Shown here in pieces: positions 1 through 36,070 of a DNA stretch of 64,000 nt. Every line of letters begins with the position of its first letter. Within the stretch, counting starts at the first letter, position 1. Both the position numbers and the translations under genes were made by a program. Under the pieces are notes generated by a model. It saw only the letters and a list, made by a program, of their open reading frames with translations. It was not told the DNA's origin and ran no database searches. Origin of the DNA: Amoebidium appalachense (Eukaryota; Ichthyosporea); assembly GCA_963693365.1 (NCBI GenBank), contig CAVNZM010000003.1, positions 10,292,001 through 10,356,000 of the forward strand, read 5' to 3'.

Positions 1-889
1 TGGCGCCAAAGTATTACCATAATTGGTGCGGCTTATCAGATTATCATTGACCTGGGGAGAGCAAGGGGTGCATGTGCCGGGCAGTCTCTAGACAGTTTCC
101 TATGATAGAGGAAGAAGATGTGATGTGGAACATGAGGATCTTTTGAGAGAAAAAGTTGCTTGGAAAGCTTTGGTTGCGTTGGGGATAAAAAAATATATGC
201 CGAAACTCACATTTTGACAACTTTTTGACAAGTGTGGCCAAGAGGTTGAAAGACTTTGTACAGCCTAGGAGCTGGTTCAACTACAGTCCATTTTCTTAGG
301 CTCGCTTCTATCCTTGAGTTCTGAACGCTATATTAATTAGCTTGCATACACGCAAGAAACAGCTTACTTTGGCTAAGAATAATAAAACATCAGAATTAGA
401 TGTACGTCGGTTCTCTTCCAGACGGTGAACAAGGGATCTTCCTCTATATCAAGGTTTGCGAGTTCCGCTGAGCTCGAGGATTTAAGAAAAAGATGGCAAC
501 TGAGAACGTTGGGCTCCCACCTGCTTCCGAGACTACTAAAAGGTGTGCTTTACGCTTTTGAGGCTTCCATGTCCTGAAATGAGTTCTGCGTTTGTTGAGT
601 GTTTTATTTGGGCACGGCGGGCTGCTCTCATGTTTCAAGAGTTTCGTTCGTGCCTGCTGGTCGTTTTTCCCGGTCGTGATGCATCAGGCAGGTTCGAGTG
701 AATGTGCTAAGCTTCCAGATTACGAAGCAGAAAAAGAGCGGTAATGGGCTGTTACTTTTGCCCTTTGAGAGGCTCATGCATGCCCTAGCTATAGTGTTCC
801 AAGCATCTAGATCATCAAGTGGGAAAGTGTTTGGAGAATCCCTCGATTGGGTTCTTGAAAGTAGTGCTGACGACTTCCCAAGCAGCATC
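1..889. other. Left edge: no supported gene
   Basis: I see no convincing coding exon here. An open frame from an ATG at 698 runs in phase into the first exon of the next gene, so the SYCE2-like protein could start there. That extension is hydrophobic and low in conservation-like features, so I treat it as 5' UTR or upstream sequence. Confidence 0.4.
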
Positions 890-1935
890 ATGGAGAACCA
901 AGCAGACAGCACACAGCAACCACACGGTCAGCAACCATCAGGTATGCTTTAGGCTGTAAGACAAGTGAATACAGCTCACTGATTTTCTGGACCCCACTTT
1001 CTGGTTCTTTTGTTTCACTGATGTGTATGCATCAGGCGTGTTTAGTCTGGAATTTCTCACGCTCGATAATTGAACCACAAAGTGAAGTTTCTCTTTTCGT
1101 TAGTTACCCTCACGCTCGATGCAACCCTCAAAGTGCTGATTTCACTTTTTGTTACCATGGTCCAAATCTTCCAAGTGCGGCACTCAGCTGGCAAGAAGTA
1201 CGCAACAGAAAGAAAAAGTTTTCCGAAGTTATGTTGTATGTATAGAGCAATCACTTTCGCCATAACTTCTGAAACCTGCACAAATACCGCTGCAAAGTTC
1301 TTAACTGACACTTTCAGTTTAAGTTTTTTCATTCTGCATCATCCAACTCGATTGTGAACTCCATCACCCACAGGTAACGAGCCCTTCTGCTCCGAGTATG
1401 TTGCCAAACTGCAGCAGCTACTAACCCAGATCCAAGATAAAAAGCGGGAAGATCAGGAGATGTTGGCTGGTATGCTTAACTCATCCCCCCCCCTCCCCCC
1501 CCCCCCCCCCCCCCCCTCCACCCCTCCCTCTCCTTCGCCCCTCCCCTTTCTGGTACTATGTGTAACCTACCTCATCGCATTCGCTTTGGAATCTGCTAGC
1601 CTTTGCACTTTCCAACCATTATCATATAACACCAAGTCCTGCCTGTGACTGGGTCCCACATCTGTACATTTCTGAGCAACTGTGCAAAGAGCTGTGGTTC
1701 ATGTTTTCTGTTTTGACTATTTCAGCACACGCCTTCCACAGCTACAAACATTGCTTAAGAATCTTTTGAACGACAGTGCACTTACATGTGTACACGGCAT
1801 GAAATGCACGCACACGTAACTATAGTGCACAACCAGCATGAACATATGCACTTCCGATCATGATCTTCCCGAAAGTCGTGTGTATATTCTTATAACACAC
1901 TTAGGCCTTTCCCGGCGGAGCGAAGTTCGATCCCC

Positions 1936-1971
<36 letters not shown>

Positions 1972-2582
1972 CAAAAAAAACACACACCCACATCTCTCCG
2001 TAATTACCGACCCACACACACCTACACCCTTACCACAACCAGAGTACCGAGAGCATCTGCAGAATGTGCTACAGGGACTGATAGAGTGTGTGCAGTCGTC
2101 CTTCGAGCAGTTGGAGGCAAGCAACAACCAGAAGTACGAGCAGGTGCTGGGCGAGATACAGGCCACCATTGACCACGCAAGTACGTCATTCTCACATTTC
2201 CCTCCGTCTTTAGCACTCACGGTGTAGGTAAGCTATATATGTCCACGGCGCATCCATCCGATCGATTGATTGCCAAGAAAGTATTAGCAACACAAGGGGA
2301 AAGCACCTAGTTTCATAGTATGCTGTGCGTAGCAGTGTGCATCGTTCCCAGTTACATAACCAGCCAGCCGCGATAACAACTTGGGACAGGCTAACTTATC
2401 CTTTAGGACTGGATTTTAAATTTTTCTTTGTATCATCTTTGTTCCTATGTGGCGCAGGACTAACATGCAGCTGCATGCCCGCAGAGGACCTGCGCCGACA
2501 GAAAGAGAATTTCATTCTGACAATTGCCGACCTGCACGCCAGAGTGGCTGCCGTGGTTGGCCAGGCGCTGCCAGCTGCATAG
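890..2582 (+). CDS. SYCE2: Probable synaptonemal complex central element protein 2 (small coiled-coil protein)
   Basis: I read four exons: 890-941, 1374-1469, 2043-2180 and 2485-2582. All have GT-AG borders and all three introns are phase 1, giving about 127 residues. The start ATG at 890 has A at -3 and G at +4. The protein has a short Gln-rich N-terminus and then an almost unbroken amphipathic helix from about residue 25. The region around LTQIQDKKREDQEML, then EYREHLQNVLQGL, QKYEQVLGEIQ and KDLRRQKENF, lines up without large gaps with the core helix of vertebrate SYCE2 as I remember it. SYCE2 pairs with TEX12 and builds the central element fibres that hold homologues together in meiosis. 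An alternative acceptor at 2457 is also in frame and would add nine residues. Introns 1 and 2 hold poly-C tracts. The match is from memory, and generic coiled coils can mimic it. Confidence 0.58.
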
Positions 2583-3439
2583 CTTCCTCGCTCCTACAGT
2601 ACTTCATGTTTTTTAGTATGGTCTTTCTCTACTTAGGGGATAGCAAGACCAGATCGATGTAGCCTCCGTACCCTTCGTGCACGTGAACTGATCCAAAACA
2701 CCTGTAGTACATTATCGTAGAATCCACTCACTGCTCTTGTCTGCTGTGCCCGTAGGCTGAAACTAATGTAAAGCGCAAAAGTGTTCGCTTCGACTTAATG
2801 CTGGAGTGTTCATCTGGCAAAGCCACACCAAGCCGCTGGTCTGTCTAGGCAATTCCTTAAGTATTACAACTGTGGCTTCTATTTATTACAACAACCGATG
2901 CTAACCGTTCTGGTCTCCCATGTAGACACACACCTTGTCCAGAGCCATGCACTTCACAAACAGCAACATAGCAGTACGAAGGTTTGCTAAACAAGAACAC
3001 CATTTATTGAAGGACAATAAACAAAAACAAAAAAACAGAAGCTTGCTGGCTTGGCTTTTAGAAAGGCCAAAGCACGCTACCTCAGTCTTTCGCTGAAGCA
3101 TGATTACCTGTCTTAACACAAAGGGCACTTTGCCACCAAGGGCTGTGTACTACACATACGGTGACTTCTAAGCAAACCGCGGGCTGCAGGACTTTACAAA
3201 ACTTACAATAATTCTGTGCAAGGGACCATGTGTACACCAGCACTCTGAGACTGTGCCTCGATCAGAACCCAACTTGCGTATATACTAAATCTATTTTACG
3301 CACAAGCTGCTGATAATTTTCTAACCACACAGTAGCAATTCACGCCACTACACATCAAACTATAATGATTCCTGCGATTACAAGGTTAAGCATATTCATT
3401 CTACAGAGCGAATAACAGTCGTCGGCTCTCTGCTTTGCA

Positions 3440-4309
3440 TCATTTAAAAAATTCATGTTTCATGTCATCACGGACAGGGGAGAGTTCATACCAAAGGCAT
3501 TTTTCATTCACTGAAGTTTCGCGCGTGCCAAATAAATAAGAAGAACAGGTAGAGAAGGGTGAGTACTCAGACCCGAGGGCACCAACCACAATGGGGTCCT
3601 CCTGCTTCGTTTCATACCAGGGGTCCATGGACATAAGAATGTCCCCCTCTAGATCAGCATCATGTTTCGACTTGTCTGACAAGCCGGCAAAGGGCAACAC
3701 AAAAGGATTCGCGTACGAGTAAAAAGAAGAGCTCGCGTCAAACACGTCGAGCTGCATGGGCGTTGCGGTTGAGTTTTCGAGGTGACATTTACGGCACGAG
3801 TGGGTAAAACTCTGGTCGCGTACAGCAGGGACAGCAGGCGTCCCCTTGTTCATAACAACAGCGGGTGCCTCCCAGAGCACACGCACGCGTGACATTTCGA
3901 TGGGTTCGGTAGGGATCTTTCTGAGGTAGTAACGCAGAGGCACCATGTTGTAATTGGTCTTGCGCGGCGCCCTAGGTCCGTTTGACATGCGTTCATACAC
4001 GACTTCCTCCTCTTCACTCTCTCCTTCTCCTTTTCCCCCTTTCTCTAGTTCAGCTTCGACTTCGTTCTCAATACGTTCAGAAAGGGGAGTTTCGTCGGGG
4101 ATGGGAGCGGGCACTACTACTTTTTCGACTATTAACTCGAGACCCTGTGTGAGGGGGTGGGCGTCGGGAGGTGACATGTCTTCAGGAAGAGTAGGCTCCC
4201 CACCCACGCCGCGAGCTTGAGCACCGGCCGTCCTTTCAATGATGAGTTGCGGCCTCCGCCGCGAGGCGGAGGCCGAAAGCTCAGAAGGCTGTTCCCGTAC
4301 GTGGCACAT
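3440..4309 (-). CDS. Single-exon protein of unknown function, 289 aa
   Basis: This is one uninterrupted frame with ordinary, non-repetitive composition, unlike the microsatellite frames nearby. The N-terminal third is Arg/Pro/Ser-rich and probably disordered. An acidic stretch (KGEGESEEEEVVYE) lies near residues 93-106. The remainder looks more ordered, with NYNMVPLRYYLRKIP and a single CRKC pair near the middle. There is no signal peptide or membrane segment. It converges with the SYCE2-like gene about 860 bp away. Possible polyadenylation hexamers on the minus strand lie near 3003 and 2882. I do not recognise the family. The gene could be a lineage-specific intronless gene or a retrocopy. 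Confidence 0.6.
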   Translation of the reverse strand: MCHVREQPSELSASASRRRPQLIIERTAGAQARGVGGEPTLPEDMSPPDAHPLTQGLELIVEKVVVPAPIPDETPLSERIENEVEAELEKGGKGEGESEEEEVVYERMSNGPRAPRKTNYNMVPLRYYLRKIPTEPIEMSRVRVLWEAPAVVMNKGTPAVPAVRDQSFTHSCRKCHLENSTATPMQLDVFDASSSFYSYANPFVLPFAGLSDKSKHDADLEGDILMSMDPWYETKQEDPIVVGALGSEYSPFSTCSSYLFGTRETSVNEKCLWYELSPVRDDMKHEFFK

Positions 4310-5889
4310 TTTTGGTTCTTTTAAAGAGAGAACGAAAGGTTAAAAAAGGGTAGCGTAAATAACCAAGAGGAGACGCTCAAAGGTCAGTCTTTTCACGAAT
4401 GAAACGGTTTTGATGTGGTGGTACAGTTTTGTCTTTTGACTTGCGGACCTCTAACATCGGATTATCATAGGGCGCTATAGATCCATGACATTTATAGATT
4501 ATAATGATTTTAAACATTTTCATGAAATTCAAAAGCTAACAAATAGATATGAATGGCGGACATTAATATCATGAGGGGGAGTTAGTAAAACAGCTGCTGC
4601 CAGGTGAGCCATCAAGAAGGATCCTAGTCAAAGGGTTCTGAAAAACTTTGTCAAAGGTCGTTATTGGATCAAGAGAGAAACGATAATGTCAAGTATAGGC
4701 ACCCCAATAGGTGAAATCATGTGAAATTTCTTTCTATAAATAATTAAAAAATATAAACTCTTCATAACACACGCAAGTATAATAAGAAGAAAAAAAAGTA
4801 ATTTCTTTTCGGAATCTTGCGGAATCTTGCTACCGGCGGGCGGCTCCCACGCGATTGTCTAATTGGTGCCTTGAGTTTCAGTTTGCTTTTTCTGGGCCAG
4901 TGCTCGTCGGCCATGTCTAACTTGATGAGGACTCTTCGTTTCTTTTAGCGAACCAATCTTTCAGGAAATAAAGTCACCTAGAAAAAACGAAAAAAAAATA
5001 AATAACTATTAGAAAGGGAGGTGAAGGCTGCATGTATTTAACCGCAACCGTCCCAAGTTGAGAGAGAAACCATGTTGCGGAAATATATCCAGAATCAACC
5101 ATTTCCAATGGGCGACGGTCACGGGGGGCAGAGGTTCATCGTCTCTTCAATTTTCCACCATCAAGATAAGCTCTACCAACGACCATTGTTCTTCAAGGGT
5201 AACTGGAAGTATTCTTACAAGTATTCACGTTAACGGCGGCGCAATCGCATTTTCAGCTATAACTCTAGGGTCTGTCTCGCCTGACTCTGCTTATTTTAAT
5301 TATTTTTTGGCTGACATGTCTTGCTAAAATGAAACCCCCATTCATCGGATTGTAAGTCAGAGGGGATTTCTACTAACCAATTAAAAAGCTGTAGAATTGT
5401 CACCATTGTTTTTCATTGGTGAGCCATTCGTCTGGTTACTAAATTTAGGGTTTAAACTTTCACGTCAACATGAGCCTCATGAAATATTTCCTGTTCAACT
5501 TGTTCTGTAAATGTTCTGTAATATTTGAAATTCAAAAGAGGGGGCCACAGCAAGTTCTTAGGATGGTGGCTAAATAGTAATGGCTTAGATTATTTTAAGG
5601 AATTTACGCTAGAAAAACTCGGAATACGGAAAGTTTATTTGTAGCACCGGGATTCGGCTATCGAGTCGACATAAATCCTTTTTTTCAAATTTTGCATCCG
5701 AATATTCACTAAAAAGAGATCTTGGTCAAGGGAGATAGTTATTGAGTCGCCCGGCCCAGCCTGCCCACGCACCCTTTCCTGTCGATTACGTCATCATACG
5801 ATGTCCATGGCCAGCGCTAGCCAGGGCTTACTTTCGGCCCTTGGCGTCTGGAGCTCTCACTGATCTCGCGATCGAGAGCTGAGCTCCGA
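4310..5889. other. Intergenic stretch without a supported gene
   Basis: This is AT-richer unique sequence. The only frame of note (5058-5327, 89 codons) has no homology that I recognise and no splice context, so I do not call it. From about 5889 the sequence passes into the pyrimidine tract. Confidence 0.5.
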
Positions 5890-6850
<961 letters not shown>

Positions 6851-6855
6851 TCTCC

Positions 6856-7987
6856 TTCATCCTTCTCGGGATTGACGGATCCTTTTCTCAGCGCCTTTCA
6901 CACAACTTACTCGATCAAATCATGCCTTGCACCCCCCCCCCCCCCCCCCCCCCCCCCTATCCCCTCCCTCCCTCCCCAACTGAAAAAACTCAAAAAGAAA
7001 AGAAAAACACACACGCGCACACACACGACGTGTACACAATATTGTGTCGGCCGCTATACTTATAAGAATCTTGGCGGGGAGAAGCTGTTCCGACCACCAT
7101 TTTGTATGACTACGGTAAGCCTTGAAGATCTAGAGGAGAGAAGAGAAAAGAAAAATTATTGCTGCGGAATGCTCCAGAGCCCTCTTCCTTGGAAGGTGCC
7201 CGGTGGGTGGTCTAGCTTATCTAGTTCCTGTCGACAGCTTTGGGAGTGTATCACCGTGATATGCATAGATCCCAAAGATCCCTCGCTGTCGATCGGAAGG
7301 TAAGTGCCATCCTAGTCTGTTTCCGTGTATGAGTTACATATACAGCTACGTCATTGTGGATGTTTCTGGAACGTTGACCGTAGTGCTGCCAAAAGGTTTT
7401 AGCCAAAGACTGTGCTTAATTATCAACATGATCAGGAAATCAAATTATTTCACATGTCTGCATGCAAAGGGCTATAGGAGCGCATCTACAATAGACATCG
7501 TGTTGTGCTATAGGCTTGTGATAGTGGTGCGTTGGTGGTGGTGTTCTGCTTTCAAGTGCGTGTCTGTACATGTGTGTGCTTACTTTATTCCTAGTTCAAT
7601 GGGATGGGGGGGGGGAGGAAGGGGGGGGGGGGGGGGGGGGGGGAGGGGGGGGAAGGCGGGAGAATGCTTCATCAACATCATCGGACAACTTGCAGCTCAA
7701 GTAAACAGCGTGATGAATTCAAGGAGTGTTTAGTTTCGTATGCATGACACCGTTTATTTGCTTTCGTTCGTATGCATGACAACGTTTATTTGCTTTCGTT
7801 CAATGACATCGTCTGTAATCCATTTTTGATGATAGTTGCTATTCTTGACTAGTGTTTCACTAGGTGTACGATTACAAACCAAATCCTCTCGAACCTAGTG
7901 GCTGATGATAGCACACACTGTCATTTTGATGGTCAGCGGAAAATAAAATAATAAAAAATAAAATATTATACGTGCCATGGGCACCAG

Positions 7988-8018
<31 letters not shown>

Positions 8019-8258
8019 ACCCACCCAATAACCACCACCAACACGACCACCACCATTGCCACCAGCATCTGTTTCATCATAACGAGATACGCGGATACCT
8101 ATGCATCTCCCAAACCAGAGCCCCGAGGAAGTACTACAGATTAAAGAAGCTGTATGAAGGACAGATGTACGAGATTGCGCACGTGTGTGCGTGCGCAAGT
8201 GCAAGGTTGTGTACAACTACAACTGTATGTACACGTGTGTGTGTGCGCGCAGTTGTGC

Positions 8259-8298
<40 letters not shown>

Positions 8299-8371
8299 AT
8301 GGCCCCCCGTGTCCTCCGGTGGCAAGCGATCCCCTCTTCATACAAACACTTCGATGAGTTTCGGTTCTCTC
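6856..8371. other. 3' flank of WDR33; no firm gene
   Basis: The sequence is partly unique (7040-7560) and partly poly-C, poly-G and GT repeat. Plus-strand pieces ending at 7116 and 7302 are followed by GTAAG-type donors and could be exons of an unknown plus-strand gene. I see no matching acceptor or recognisable protein. Confidence 0.3.
7753..7790 (-). terminator. Candidate WDR33 polyadenylation signals (duplicated AATAAA)
   Basis: Read on the minus strand, AATAAA occurs at 7785-7790 and again at 7753-7758. Both lie inside a tandemly duplicated unit of about 32 bp (7739-7801). They are about 580-620 nt beyond the WDR33 stop codon. Confidence 0.4.
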
Positions 8372-26828
<18,457 letters not shown>

Positions 26829-27493
26829 ACCCCCCTCTCCACCGCCCCCTCCCCCCCCCCCTCCCCCTCTCCCCCCTCCCCTCCCCCGCCCCCCCTTCCC
26901 GTTCTCCAACTACCCCTATCGCCCATCCCCGCAGTCACTGTTAAGCACACAGCACAGCATTCGAGCCAAGCTTTTCTGCCTAGTAAGCAAATAGCTCGAT
27001 GATTCAATCTGAATGCATGTATAAACTTTGAAGGTGTACAGTGACTGTGAGGCCGCCAGTTACAGTGGTTGACTCCAGTGATAAAGACGGATGATGCGTC
27101 ATCAAGGGGGGCGTATGTAAGACTACAAGTATAGGTCCACCCGATCTGCTGGCAGTAGTCTACAGTATACATACCCGGAGGTATATAAATAAGCATGTCA
27201 GGGTATAAGCTCCACAAATCCATATGCATCCGGATCCACCGAAACATCTACTGAAGCTACAAAAGTTTTTCAAGATTCATTGTGTACAAACTTATATCAT
27301 ACATACAGCATCACATTTTCACACGGCATTGAATTCTTTTAACATCTTGTAGAACACGACCTCTTCAAGTTTTTCTGCTGGAAAGTGTCCTTGCCATTCG
27401 TTCAGATCATCGTTCTCCCATCCACACAGGAACCAGCAGCATCTCTGCAAACGTTTACCTTACAACGACGTATACGTTTATCGAACCAGGAAG
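26829..27493. promoter_or_regulatory. Head-to-head WDR33/KXD1 intergenic region, probable bidirectional promoter
   Basis: The two start codons lie about 665 bp apart on opposite strands, with unique, microsatellite-poor sequence between them. A short ORF starting near 27245 (minus) ends at a possible donor near 27176 and might be a 5' exon of WDR33, but its phase does not fit exon 26805. I see no strong TATA box placed for either gene. Confidence 0.45.
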
Positions 27494-32230
<4,737 letters not shown>

Positions 32231-32238
32231 TTTTTGTT

Positions 32239-32292
<54 letters not shown>

Positions 32293-32333
32293 CTGCAGGA
32301 GGTATTATGAGTGTATTCCCCTGTTTTGTTTGT

Positions 32334-32374
<41 letters not shown>

Positions 32375-32654
32375 TTACAGTTGTGGAAATCGATCCTGAT
32401 ACTTCTGAGCACGGCTACATGGGCAGGCAAACTCTTTGCAAACCGAAATGCAACCAGTACATATGATCATGTAATGTAATGTGTTGCTGCAATTGACACT
32501 TATTAAGAACCCACACCATCACACAACAATACACACAGTAATAGTAAAACACGCCGACTCGAGACTTGTGATCCTGCTACATGTGGATGATACAGAGGCA
32601 GGCAAAAATAGATAATCTGTCGTGTAAATGGGAATCACCTGCAAATGGCGGGCA

Positions 32655-32689
<35 letters not shown>

Positions 32690-32741
32690 CCACCGCCGCC
32701 GCCCGCGTCTCGACACTCACACACACGCACCCGCGCGCCCC

Positions 32742-32787
<46 letters not shown>

Positions 32788-32960
32788 ACACGCAGACACA
32801 CGCAGACACACAGTGACACCTGAGACGTGCACACCACATACCAATACCTCGGATCCTCTGCTCAGCTCGGTCACATCAAAGCTAAACACCCCCCCGCCCC
32901 CCTCCCCCTCCACCCCACCAACGGTGACCCACACACACACACACACACACACATGCACAA

Positions 32961-32993
<33 letters not shown>

Positions 32994-34754
32994 CTGTGCG
33001 TGTCTTTTGGTGGCAGTGGTGGTGGTGGCGGTGTGTGGATGGGTGGGTGAGGATTGGGGGGGAGGGGGGAGGAGGATATATGACGTGGACTAGGAAAGCC
33101 TTTGATTATGACACTGCAAAAACCGTCTGTTCACTATAAGGGGATCATTGCACTTCATTGGCCGCTCCCTCCCCTTGAAATAATGATGATGAACTCCCGG
33201 GTCAATTAATCATCGGACAAATTATCCTCAAGTTTATCATTACAGTTGTAAATGGAACCCCATGATGACTAATATTCCAATACAATAATAAGTACCACGT
33301 GACCCCCCTCCCTCTCCCTCCCTTACCCCCCCCCCCCCCCATGCATGATGACCACTATGCCAATACTCTGAATTAGAACCACATACCCACCCCCCCCCCC
33401 CCCCCCCTCCCCCCGCAGGCGGCCCATATCCCCTCGTTGCAACACAATCACCACCACCGTGGTCGTCGCCACTCCCTTGAAATTTCTTCTTTAACATATC
33501 TTTCCTACCTAAATTTCCAACAACCGTCACTACCGCTGGTACCCACGCCGTGATAAAACAGTTTTGATTCAAGCTGGTGAACGATATTTTGGGTTTGGGG
33601 AAGAGGGGAATTCGAAGTGGGTAGGGGGCGTAAAAAGGGAGGCCGGGGGGGGGGGGGGGGGGGGGGGGGGAGAGGGGGGAGGGAGGGAGGGAGGGAGGGA
33701 GCTCGGAGGATTGGGGAGAGGGAGAGAGATCTGGGGAGAGAGAAAGAGGGGGGAAAGAGAGAGAAAGAGAAAGACAAGAGAGAAAGTTACAAGCACTACT
33801 AACGTAACTCCCACATCCGCCTCAGACCGCAAGTTTATAAAAATTAATACCGCACAACTCAATATTTAGTTCGGATAATCTCCGGCCGGTTTACATAACC
33901 TATGTAAGTGCTTTTAAACGGTATCATCCGAAATTTCAAAATGAATAACAACCCTCCCCCCCTCCCCCCCAGTGCCCCCATTCCTCCTTTTTCCCTTCTC
34001 TCCCCCCCCCCCCCCCTCCCTCCTCCTCTCCCGGGAGTTCCCCCCCCCCCCCCCCCCCCCCCCCCCGCGCCATTCCCCCTTGCTCCCAACACTCCCCCAG
34101 GGGCTGCCCGCCAAGTCATTTGCTTTTACCCAAACATTCATTGAATAAGGCCGAGTGACTTGGCAATATCGCAGCAGTTCACTCAAGTTGCCGGCCACTC
34201 CGGCTGCCGGAAATTGAAGTTGACTCTTGGGGTCCTTAAAAATATTAATGTGACTCAATGAAGTTATGAGATTAATGTAAATGAATAGCATCGTTCATAT
34301 ACTATATATAAGTTAAGAGTGTGAAAACATATACTTGAACTGTGACAGCTAATTCTAATCCTAAATTAGCAAAGATAACTACTGATGCAGGTAATACACT
34401 AGCTAAAGATAATAACTTATTAACTACAATTTAATCCAATTTATGATCTGCTAAAATCCGGAATTTACCATTTTCTGGATTTAGGAATTTAATTTTCATC
34501 CTTATAGATCGTCACAAGCTTACTAATAGAGAAAGAGTCGAGGAGAGAAGAGAGAAATAACTCGGCTACGGCCCCAGTTACTGTTAATAACTCAAATCGT
34601 CACTGTACGGTAGTGGTGATATTGGTAAAGGAATACCTGTTATATGGCCCTTCACACCACCCAGTACATATACTATCTCGGCCCACCTTACCCATCCCCC
34701 CCTCCCCCCCCCCCCCCCCCCCCCCCCCCCACGCAAAAAAAAACAGAAGAAGAA

Positions 34755-34795
<41 letters not shown>

Positions 34796-34857
34796 AAAAA
34801 GAAAAAAGAAAGATCCGCAGCCAGCTGCTCCATCATTCAGTGAGTGCCTAACCGAGT

Positions 34858-34905
<48 letters not shown>

Positions 34906-35255
34906 CACACACCACCACCACCACCACCACCACCACCACCACCACCACCACCACCAATTGCCAAACCCACCCCCCCCCAACTCCCCCCCTCCCCCCCTTA
35001 CGGGGAAAAAAAACCACCCCGAGGATCCATCTCTTTACGTCGTTACTGTGAATTAGCACATTACTATATTCTCGAAGGACAACTGCAGAAAAACCCGAAA
35101 ACATACATGTCTGACACCCATTCCTTAGAAAGAAAGCAGGCCTGCACGAAAATGTGAACTTGATAGATTCTTGGGCGGTCTCAAGCACAATGATTCGATC
35201 ATTTCTACTTGAAGTCGATCTGATTGTGGTGAACAGAAAGCTGTTCGAAACCAAC

Positions 35256-35336
<81 letters not shown>

Positions 35337-36070
35337 GCGCACACACACACACACACGCACACACACAGGCACACAACCCTGGGGAGGGGGGGGGGGGGGG
35401 ATCCGGGTATCACCAAGATGAACGTTCCACTGAAACATGGCCGTCCGTGGAAAGCTAAAAACGGGATATTGCTTGACAGGCAGTGTTAAACCGTTCAGCG
35501 TATTTTAACGTGCTCGTTTGTTTAAATTTGGTGGCAAGGTGGCGTGGGGTGGGATGTGTTTTTCTTCAATATTTATTCTTCTTTTTGCGGGGGGGAAGGG
35601 GGCCCAGGGGGGGAGGGAGGGGGGGGGGGGGGGGGAGTGATCACCTACACTGCGGCTGGTATTTTTGCATATGGTAACTCAACACCCCTAGGCCTAACTT
35701 GGCAAAAAAATTTTGAGAATATAGAAAGTTTTATTTCAAATCCTGAGTCAACAGTGACCACAATGGCAAACTCACAGAGCCGCCTTCATTGTACCAATAA
35801 AGGTAACTTAGGCTGGGCCCGAATACAATATCTGATTCAGCACCACATATATACTATGGCAATTAAGTTAGGTTAATGAGTGATCATACTAGGAACAAAC
35901 ACCAAAAACCAAAAGTCAGCCCCTTATTTGGAAAGAATTTATCTCTGACATGTACATGTACACATTTGATCTGATAGATCTAACTACTGTATGAGTATTG
36001 TGGCAGCCGTCGGCCACATACTATTTGAATATGTGATGCGAAGGCTTTCACTGCCACACAATCTGAAGAA
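32231..36070. other. Intergenic region rich in simple repeats; no supported gene
   Basis: It holds GT (32240-32290), poly-T, poly-C (32656-32690, 32740-32773, 34861-34904), CA/GC (35263-35360) and GA tracts, separated by unique AT-rich DNA such as 34300-34600. Its long frames are translations of these repeats. Confidence 0.6.

Noticed and set aside
5058-5327. 89-codon plus-strand frame
   Set aside because: No start context, family resemblance or splice support. Its length is expected by chance in this AT-richer region.
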